From: Ectocarpus siliculosus
Taxonomy: Eukaryota > Sar > Phaeophyceae > Ectocarpales > Ectocarpaceae
NCBI GenBank assembly: GCA_000310025.1
Contig: FN648398.1
Coordinates: forward strand, 861,489-876,056
Direction of reading: 5' to 3'
DNA: 14,568 nucleotides
Shown: positions 8,012 through 14,568 of the stretch, in pieces
How the letters are laid out: each line of letters opens with the position of its first letter
Numbering within the stretch: the stretch's first letter is position 1
Notes under the pieces: model-generated
Told to the model about the DNA's origin: nothing
Seen by the model: the letters and a program-made list of their open reading frames with translations, nothing else
The model's database searches: none
Made by a program: the position numbers and the translations under genes

Positions 8012-9909
8012 TCAATTGAATTGTCGAGTTCGGCCAACGGATATGTGACAATTCGGGCACCGGTGCACCGTATCTCGGAGCTCCGGAATCAGGAACGGGA
8101 CGAAGCTGCAGGGCCAGCATCCCACGAGGCAGCAGCACGCCGCGGCCAGGATTGGCATGTTGGAGCAAGGGTCCTGTCGGCAACCCAGAAACGACAAGAG
8201 GTAAAGGGTAAGACTAAATGTCGTTGCCGTGTTTGCAAGCGATCGCTGTCACATGCACACACGGGAGGTATCCGGAGTGTGCGGGTTGTGTGCCAAGGAA
8301 GTACCGTAGCGCGTCACGAAAGGGTCCCCGAAAATGAACACGAGAAGACACGCACGTACCCAAGCCAGCCTCCGTGGATAGCATCCGAAGGGGCTGTTGC
8401 CATCGCTACGCAACCAAAGTGCGAGCCGCCGCATACACCCAGTTGGTGTAATTAACTGCTTGTACCGAGATGCTTCTTCACTTCCGAAGAGGCGGTGAAG
8501 CCATTAACAACCGAAACCCTTGGGGTGACCAGCCCTGGTACACACCAAAGTCGCTTTTCGCAAAACTGCCTCTTTTTCTCCTGTGGTGTAATCATCTTCA
8601 GCTGGCCTTTGTTGCCGCTGCACCGGAACCCAACCTCAGGGGGAATCCTCTAGGTCAAGCAGATGCTGGTGGCACAAAAGTTGTGCGCCGGCAGTTGGCA
8701 CGAGTGGTGATTCCCAACGACCCCATTCACGCGAAAAGCCGCCTCCTACAACCTTGCATACAACATTTTCCAGGTGGGGCCTTGCGGCGCGCAGCGACCG
8801 ACGCGTTCACGGACATCTCTTAGGTACGACTGGTGCTGTCCGTCAAATCTTTTGAGGGTCGATTTTGGAAGTCGGTCGAACGTGGTAGGAGCGCCCGCAG
8901 CGACGCAGGGTTGTAATAGTATCGTGTCCTGCACCGCCCGTTGCGTCTTGTAAACTGCTGTGTTCTTTTCGACATAAAAAAAAGGGGGAAATGTCTCCCC
9001 CTGGCCGTCCCCTGTGTGTTCTTCGAGGCACGAGTTACAATCGTCTAAGGCTGTGGTTGTGTGACAACCGGTTGTGGAATTTGTGGAACCGTGGTCTGCA
9101 AACAGCATGAAACATGGTGTGTGTATCTTGGTCATCATGCATACTGTACAGTCTACACAGCAGTTCCAGTTGCCCCGTCCGCCCCCAAACAGGAACATTT
9201 TCGGGGGAAAGCGACATTTGCGCAGCCTGCCTAAGCTATAGACTATATGCGGCCGTCCTGCAACAGTCCCCGGAAGTTATCATGTTCTTAAACCCCACCC
9301 AAAACAAACATGAGATCCTCTTACCGTCATGGTTAGTGACAAGCCCGTGAACCCGCAGGCCCGACAAACAAAGGCCTGGGGTTGCCTCCCCCACTCTCCG
9401 AACTGATGCCCCGGCGGCGGCGCGTTCATCACGATCACCGTGTGCTGCCCGCCTCCCCCGCTTGGCACGGCAATGCCACGACCGTCGCCCGCAGCAGCGG
9501 CGGCGGCGGCGGCAGCCACATGTTCGTAAGAGGTCGGTGCAGACGTGATCACGGTGGCACGCGCAGGGGGGGCGGCGTGGTACGGTGTGGATTGGGAGAC
9601 GGGGTCGCCGACGAAGATGCCCTGCGCGGTGGGCAACTCTCCGCCGCCGCCGTCTGCTGAAGAAGCTGCAGGGTCCTTTTTCTCTAGCTCCGCCGTTGTT
9701 GTCGTCGCTTTGCTGCCGCCGCCACCGCCGCTGGCACTTCCTACAGAGCCTGTTCCTCCGACTTCGGGAGGGTCTTTGCCCTTGCCGGGTGCTGCTGGCC
9801 TGCGAGCGCCAGCAGCAGCAACTTGTTGAGGTTGCTCCGCGTCGGCGGTTCGGGCATCCTCCTCTGCGGCTGAATCCGGAAGAGACTTGTAGCCGCTTCG
9901 GGACGCCAT
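8012..9909 (-). CDS. LITAF-domain membrane protein (2 exons)
   Basis: Reconstructed on the minus strand as exon 1 (9909 down to 9325, 195 codons) and exon 2 (8173 down to 8012, 53 codons plus stop), 248 residues. The phase-0 intron has donor GTAAGA and acceptor TTGCCGACAG. The C-terminal ~70 residues fit a LITAF domain: CxxC at Cys182/Cys185 (VCRACG), then a hydrophobic Cys-rich segment with LVGCWPCSFVPFLIPELRD, then HRCPNC (His232, Cys234, Cys237). In this family the two Cys motifs bind one zinc, and the hydrophobic stretch enters the cytoplasmic face of late-endosomal, lysosomal or plasma membranes without fully crossing. The N-terminal ~175 residues are Gly/Ala/Pro-rich and probably disordered. 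They include YKSL at 7-10, which resembles a tyrosine sorting signal, and nine alanines at 132-140. The start at 9909 has a good context (GAAGCCATGG); the frame is also open upstream to 10149, allowing up to 80 extra residues. A role in endosomal trafficking or membrane signalling is inferred from the family. Confidence 0.82.
8174..9324 (-). other. Intron of the LITAF-type gene
   Basis: This 1151-bp phase-0 intron lies on the minus strand and splits the LITAF domain after the first zinc-binding half (…LSLTMT) and before the membrane segment (DPCSNMP…). It contains a 150-codon open frame on the same strand (9198 down to 8746), but that frame shows no LITAF-like or other domain. I see no nested gene. 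Confidence 0.7.
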
Positions 9910-10378
9910 GGCTTCCGTGCGTCCGTTGTAAACCTCTAGCTTTCCGCGGCGAGTGGAAAGTACGCTACTTGCACCCGTAGCCAGAAGCCCACCTCGACCA
10001 GAGCGGAAGGCTCTATGGTGCGGTGTATGTTGGTTGATGTTTCGCTTCCCTCGAAGGAGCTCCGCCGAATGAGTATGGTATGCTCTTATTGCAGCTGCGT
10101 GGACCCCGCTGTGGTCTCTTTTCTCTTGTGCTCCTCCTGCCTCACACACACCTGCACTTAGCTATCATCCCCACGTCCCCAGGCAACCAACAGAGGTGAG
10201 CACGGAAGACGATTTCATGGTTGCTTGATGGTTGAGAAGAGTCTGCCAGGCCGGTGGCTTCAACCGCTTTGCTTTGCCTCTGAACTCCTTTGAGAAGGTC
10301 TTCGAACCGCTCGGACAGTGTTGTTGCGACAGAGCCGGAACATTTTTTGATTCCACCCAGCAACAAAGCAACAACACC
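9910..10378. other. Upstream/5' UTR region of the LITAF-type gene
   Basis: The minus-strand frame of exon 1 stays open to 10149, but the translated extension is His/Arg/Ala-rich without recognisable features and is more likely 5' UTR. The rest is unassigned. No core promoter motif could be identified. Confidence 0.4.
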
Positions 10379-12276
10379 ATGAGTGCGCTGGAGTTTGAGA
10401 CCCGTACTGGGAGGCGTGCAGGCGAATCATGCAGCAGAGGCTAGAGTTGCTCTTGCTGTAATCGCCGGAGTGTGCTTCCCAGCAGAGAGCAAGTCGACCT
10501 CTGCAGTTGTTCCAAAAATGGTTCATACTGCGCGGTGGTTTGTTCTTCCTCTCATGGATGATGCCCCGAGAGATGTTCTTGTCCTCTCGCGGAGAGCGTT
10601 GGCAGCAAACGGGCAACCAGCCTTTTACACCTCCCTCGAGATCGACGCAGGAGTCGCACCGTTGTGCGTTGCAGCAGGCGCACGAGTATGCACACCGAGC
10701 GCGTGCCTCCAGCACCAATTGCTGTGTACACTTTTGCCATGCAGAACTTTTTATTTGAGAACAAACACGTGTGTGTGTGGTGTCCGCTGGTTGGTGTCGG
10801 TATGGTATGCAAAACAATTGCAACATTATGTGCGAGCGATGATGGTGGTCAGGGCGCCAAGCTTGCTGTGCGCACCCCCCGTGGGCTAGCGCCCAGCTAG
10901 CGTAGAACAGGGTGAAGAAGCCGCGGCTAGTACGCCGTTTGCCCTCCCGGAAGGAAATCTCGGGCATGGAATTCCGACGGATTTGTTGATACAGCCCTCA
11001 TGCTGTGGGCGCCGATCGATATTCATTCGTCTCTCTTGTTTTGGCCCTTCCTTCATCAACGTCGTAATCTACATCTATGTAGATATATGGATAGGTTCTT
11101 GGTTATCTCATTCTTCACTGCTGCTGCGGTTGTATGGGTATGTATCCGTTGGTCTTGTGGTTGTCTTGGCCTTGGCAAACCCCTTTGACGTCTCTCCTTT
11201 TTTTTCCTTGATGTGACACAACCAATCCATCTCAATCTATTGCAAAAGAAATATTTTTAGATTAGAAATGAATCGATAGCGTCAGTAAAGGCTACATACA
11301 GCAGCAACACCTGTATTCCACTCCCCTTTCAATGCTGTGAGTACACCCCCCTTCCAAGGCAAACAAAACTCATGATAGCTATTTGATTCAAAACGTGTGT
11401 TATTATGAAATGTACTGCTAGTTGTCTTGACATTGAAAATCGTTCCGTTCTAAGCTCAGTACAGTAGAAAACAACATCGGTCCAACTGAATCGCAAGTCT
11501 TTCGTGGTCACAGGCCAACTAGTCCACCCATAATAGGGTACGATACACACGTCCAACACAACACAAAAAGAGCGAATAATACTGGAGTAATATCAAAAAG
11601 AATTGACCACAAAGCGTAGAAATAAGAAAAGAGAAATCGGCATTTTTGCTGAGAAAGAATAAGCGTGAAACTCCCGAGTAGGAGAAGTAAAATAACGTTC
11701 TTTGTTTGCTCCGAGGGCACGGGAGATACAACACTGCAAGGCTGCAGGTGCTTCATTTATTTACATGTTTTCGGCAGGCTTTGTCTATGCGCTCTCTTGC
11801 ACTCTTTTCTGCGCAGCATACGGTTCACCAGAGAAGGGGAAGCAAACGGCGAATAATACCTCAAGACCTAAGATAGCAGTCTCATCTACCTCCCCATATA
11901 GTACAACCCAGCATCGCCGTGGCTAGCATGCAACACATGATCAGACGATTTCGACACAATCAATGGAGCGGCGGCATATTTGTTGTTGTCAAGGCTGCTG
12001 CACGCATTGGTAGACACTACGAATAGATCGCTTTACTGCTGCGGCTCCGCTGCCAAACACCAGCGCACAGCGGTGACTGCGCTCATGGATCGCAAACCTT
12101 TCGCACCCTTCCGGACACACACCCGGGGCCATGCGTGCGGAAGCAGACCGGGTTTGTGGGGATCTAGACTTGTGGTCCCCCTCCATCGCAACGTTCGGTT
12201 CTCGAGTTCGAAACCATTTTTCCGGTGATTTAGCGGGTAATAATTTGTTGGTTTTTTCAACACCCACCGGCTGGTT
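10379..12276. other. Unassigned intergenic DNA
   Basis: I find no supportable gene in this 1.9 kb. A good start context (CAACACCATGAG at 10374-10385) opens only 21 codons before a stop. A 168-codon plus frame (10383-10889) and a 235-codon minus frame (10967-10260) overlap, and neither looks like a protein. A perfect inverted repeat ATCTACAT-CT-ATGTAGAT lies at 11067-11084. Confidence 0.4.
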
Positions 12277-12290
12277 TTTAAAAAGAGAAG

Positions 12291-12867
12291 TAACCAGAAA
12301 CGGGTATACCCGGGTGGATTATCACCATTTCAGGGTACGCTTGGAAATCAACACGACACCAATCTCCGACAGCATCCGCCGTAGATCGCGGCGAAACCAG
12401 TATACCGCTGTCTGTGTCCTGTGCCTCTCTCTCTCTCTCTGTGCTTTTACTGATCAGCACCACACCGAACGAACTCGCGCGTCAAGCGAGTCCGACCCTC
12501 TGTCGAGAGGGGCCGGTATCCTATGGAGGCGGTGCTCATCAACGAGCGAGCGTTGTTGGTGGTTGTGGGTATGTATGTGCGGTACACGGTTTTTTCTGCG
12601 GGTTTTATGCTAGAGCGTCGGGCGCCGGGATTATATGACCATTTCTGGGTACAAAGTCGACCTCTTCCGGGTACACCACTAACCAATATCGGTCACACCA
12701 GATGGTCCTAATGCCAGCGGAAGTTGTACCCGATGGAGGTTTCTTCCGAAATGGGTACGATGTTTTTTCGGCCAAACAGCTGACAGCCTGGGGGTGCAAG
12801 CGTGTTGATTTCTAAGTGTACCCTAAAGTGGTGATAAAGTACCCGGGTATATACCCGTTTCTGGTTA
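12291..12867. mobile_element. Non-autonomous DNA transposon (MITE-like) with long terminal inverted repeats
   Basis: The left arm 12291-12355 begins TAACCAGAAACGGGTATA and ends GAAATCAACACG. The right arm 12801-12867 is its reverse complement with a 2-bp indel and about seven substitutions, so the arms are roughly 89% identical. Outside each arm lies a TTTAAA (12277-12282 and 12878-12883), so a TTAA-type target duplication with slightly longer, diverged ends is possible but unproven. The interior of about 445 bp has no transposase and is dotted with GGGTAC/GTACCC motifs. The element ends about 250 bp upstream of the start codon of the next gene. Confidence 0.72.
12425..12440. repeat. (CT)n microsatellite inside the inverted-repeat element
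   Basis: Eight CT dinucleotides in a row between the two terminal inverted repeats. Confidence 0.85.
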
Positions 12868-12897
12868 TTGATTGGTCTTTAAAAAAAACAAACGTAC

Positions 12898-13050
12898 TTG
12901 ATAACAAACTAACCTCTACTCTCATTCACGCATCTCCCTATTTCCTCTTCCTTTCCCCGCTCGCGCGACTGGCCGGTAAAAATCGTCCTTTGATAACGGA
13001 CTAACCTCTCTCGTTCTCACGCCTCTCCCTCGTTCCTTGTCCCTCTCGGT
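12898..13050 (+). repeat. Tandem duplication in the upstream region of the last gene
   Basis: Two related pyrimidine-rich units start at 12898 and 12990, 92 bp apart. Each begins TTGATAAC followed by (A/G)(A/G)ACTAACCTCT, then C/T-rich sequence with CACGC(A/C)TCTCCCT and TTCCT. Each is also next to a TTTAAAAAAAA(A)C run, before the first unit and after the second. The location, within 230 bp of the start codon, suggests duplicated promoter or 5' UTR sequence. Confidence 0.6.
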
Positions 13051-13118
13051 TTAAAAAAAAACGCCAACTCCAGACAAGAAAAGACCCATTTTCGACAAGC
13101 TAATCTAGCAAGAGCACC

Positions 13119-13904
13119 ATGTCGAGCGATGGCATCAAGGCGATGTTGAAGGAGAACGTGGCGAAGATGAACCAGGTGGAAGGGTTCGACGTCGTGATTG
13201 TCTGCACCAACAACGACCCCCAGGCCACGTACTGGCAGCAGCGACTAGAGGCCGCCAAGTGAGAAAACCGTTTTTTCCTGCTGTGCGCCCGTGATGTGAA
13301 GGAAAAAGCCCTCCTCTATCAACTCCCACTGCTGGATGCTGTTGTTATTGTCATTTTTCACGGCATCATGTTCTGGGTTGAGAGTAGGGCCGTCCCTCCT
13401 CTTACTGTGAAACAGGTGTGCTATGCATTCGGTGATGGGAGGCGAATGAATCTATGCGCTGCTGTCCACAACTGTCTAAGTCTCTGGTGGCCGCTTCCAT
13501 GCACTTTCTGCTATGAGTACGCATGTTCATACTCAGTAATTTCAACACATTTTTTATTTATTTTTCTAGAGCCCGGGTACCCTCCCATGCGCTTGTACAT
13601 GCTCAGTAATTTCAACACAATGTCTAGAGTCCGGGTACCCACTCCATAAACAAATGCGCATCATACGAAAGCTACCGACCAGGGCTTTCGACCGACCACC
13701 CCTCATCATGGTGTGACGACATTTGTTGCCCCACGTCTGCGCAGGGGCTCTTCGGTGGCGAAGGACGCAACCGTGCTGGCCGTGTACGAGGACTGGGCCG
13801 GAGGTGCGGGAAACGCTCTCGGCACGCTGTACGCCTACCAGAAGGCCACCGCCCTCGCTGAGTCCAAGGGCTACGACCTCGCGGGAAAGATGAAGGCCGG
13901 CGAG
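13119..13904 (+). CDS. Probable sugar-nucleotide pyrophosphorylase-like protein, N-terminal exons only (partial)
   Basis: Exon 1 is 13119-13258 and exon 2 is 13745-13904, joined across a 486-bp phase-2 intron (donor GTGAGA, acceptor CTGCGCAG) to give exactly 100 codons. A phase-0 donor (GTGTGT) follows at 13905, so the gene continues beyond the window. An in-frame TAA at 13101-13103 supports the ATG at 13119 (context AGCACCATGTC). Visible features are a short helical leader, a hydrophobic strand FDVVIVCTNND (23-33), a helix with YWQQRLEA, a second strand TVLAVYEDW, and a glycine-rich loop GGAGNALGTLYAY (66-78). This order resembles the start of the GDP-fucose pyrophosphorylase half of fucokinase/pyrophosphorylase enzymes, where a Gly-rich loop binds the nucleotide. 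The match is by pattern only. If right, the protein would take part in cytosolic nucleotide-sugar synthesis for wall polysaccharides. A different nucleotidyltransferase-like family is possible. Confidence 0.6.
13259..13744 (+). other. Intron 1 of the pyrophosphorylase-like gene
   Basis: This 486-bp phase-2 intron has donor GTGAGAAAAC and acceptor CCCACGTCTGCGCAG. It includes the tandem repeat at 13520-13647. No coding potential is seen. Confidence 0.72.
13520..13647 (+). repeat. Two tandem copies of a 58-69 bp unit
   Basis: Copies at about 13520-13588 and 13590-13647 share CGC(A/T)TGT(T/A)CAT(A/G)CTCAGTAA, then TTTCAACACA, then TCTAGAG(C/T)CCGGGTACCC and a C-rich end with CCAT. Copy 1 has an extra T-rich insert of about a dozen bases between the two conserved blocks. 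The CCGGGTACCC block resembles motifs inside the inverted-repeat element upstream. Confidence 0.75.
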
Positions 13905-14259
13905 GTGTGTGTGTGTTTTCCGTCTTTTGTACTGTGTTTTGTGTCTTTACACCGCGCTTTTTCGGACAAGTGAGGGGCACTTTTTCGAAGCGACTGGCGA
14001 CAAACGATGAGAATGTGACTGGCGTTCGAAGTGCGGCGCGTGAGACGTTGTTGGAGATACGATTATAAAAACCTAGAAGATGAAAGTGTCGACGAGGCAG
14101 GGTAAGAAGGGGGTCAGCAAGTTATGTGTGGCGCAACCGGTGGCAACCGATACTTTTGATGATCGCTCGCCCTTGGGGAAGGGGTGCGAACGGCACCTCT
14201 TGTCGAAAAGGGGACACATGGCCAATGGCCAAATGGCTGAGGCAGGCAAGCAACAAACG
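13905..14259 (+). other. Start of intron 2 of the pyrophosphorylase-like gene
   Basis: It begins with a GTGTGTGTGT run right at the predicted donor. No following exon continuing the nucleotidyltransferase-like fold could be recognised before the low-complexity tail. Confidence 0.45.
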
Positions 14260-14568
14260 ACCCCCCCCCCCCCCCCCCCCCCCCCCTTTTCCCCATTTCC
14301 TTTTCTCCCCCTACCCCCCAAATCCCAAAACCAAAAAACCTTTTAATAAACCTCCCCAAAAAACCTGGGCCTTTTCCACCCCCCCGGCAAAAGCACCCGG
14401 CTCCCCCCCCTGCCCGGGTCCCAAAAAAAAAAAAAACCCCGGGTTCAACTGGGGGGGACCGGCGAAATTAACGGCCAACCCCCCCCCCCCACCCTCCCCC
14501 AAAGCGTGGGGAAACAAAACCGCGTTTATCGGAAAAACCCCCAGGGGCGCCCCCCCCGGGTTTGGGGG
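14260..14568. other. Homopolymer-dominated tail, probably unreliable sequence
   Basis: A run of 27 C is followed by about 280 bases made almost entirely of short runs of the same base (CCCC, AAAA, TTTT, GGGG), with very few normal mixed words. This is unlike the rest of the window and typical of a sequencing read that has lost register after a poly-C tract at a contig edge. It should not be used for gene calling. Confidence 0.65.

Noticed and set aside
7778-8455. A 225-codon plus-strand frame
   Set aside because: It runs antisense across the LITAF C-terminal exon (8012-8173) and its splice site. Its translation is Arg/His/Thr-rich with no domain, and LITAF motifs on the minus strand explain the constraint.
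9120-9145. A C-box-like ATGATGA on the minus strand, suggesting an intronic C/D snoRNA
   Set aside because: No CTGA D box or flanking terminal stem is found at a suitable distance.
8746-9198. A 150-codon minus-strand frame inside the LITAF-type intron
   Set aside because: It is on the same strand as the gene but lacks LITAF motifs and any other recognisable feature. Direct joining of 9325 to 8173 gives the complete domain, so the frame looks like intronic chance.
9382-9980. Plus-strand frames rich in Pro, Arg and Leu
   Set aside because: They are shadows of the low-complexity Gly/Ala/Pro-rich LITAF exon on the minus strand.
10260-10967. A 235-codon minus-strand frame with many Cys and His residues
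   Set aside because: The cysteines and histidines have no zinc-finger spacing, composition is irregular, and there is no supported splice or start context. Not called as a gene.

Overview
This window is eukaryotic nuclear DNA. Genes are sparse, exons are short and separated by spliceosomal introns of 0.3-1.7 kb with clear GT...AG borders, coding sequence is GC-rich and intergenic DNA is repeat-rich. The gene style (glycan- and wall-related products, long untranslated and intergenic stretches, abundant small repeats) fits a stramenopile, most likely a brown alga of the Ectocarpus type. That placement is an inference from style, not from a marker gene. There is no bacterial operon, rRNA gene or CRISPR array.

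Layout. (1) Bases 1-958: upstream DNA with a degenerate 100-bp tandem duplication (315-513) in which each unit keeps a hairpin. (2) 959-4403, plus strand: a three-exon gene for a predicted secreted, surface-anchored protein. It has a signal peptide, an unrecognised six-cysteine domain, a long Pro/Thr/Glu-rich stalk and a C-terminal hydrophobic anchor. Its second intron carries two inverted copies of a short dispersed repeat. (3) 4404-8011: 3.6 kb without a supportable protein gene, holding a minus-strand tRNA-like element with a run of hairpins (5438-5706) and several microsatellites. (4) 9909-8012, minus strand: a two-exon gene for a LITAF-domain membrane protein, reconstructed across a 1151-bp intron. 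(5) 9910-13118: mostly unassigned, ending in a 0.6-kb element with 65-67 bp terminal inverted repeats (12291-12867) just upstream of the next gene. (6) 13119-13904 onward, plus strand: the first two exons (100 codons) of a protein that looks like the N-terminus of a sugar-nucleotide pyrophosphorylase of the fucokinase/GDP-fucose pyrophosphorylase type. (7) 14260-14568: a homopolymer-dominated tail that looks like unreliable sequence, so the last gene is cut off.

The three genes do not form a pathway or operon. Genes 1 and 2 are convergent and genes 2 and 3 divergent, each pair with more than 3 kb between. A loose common theme is the cell surface and endomembrane system: a wall-type surface protein, a late-endosome/lysosome-type membrane protein, and a possible nucleotide-sugar enzyme. 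That link is inference only. Splice sites were chosen by eye from border sequence, reading phase and protein continuity. In all three genes the phases close exactly.
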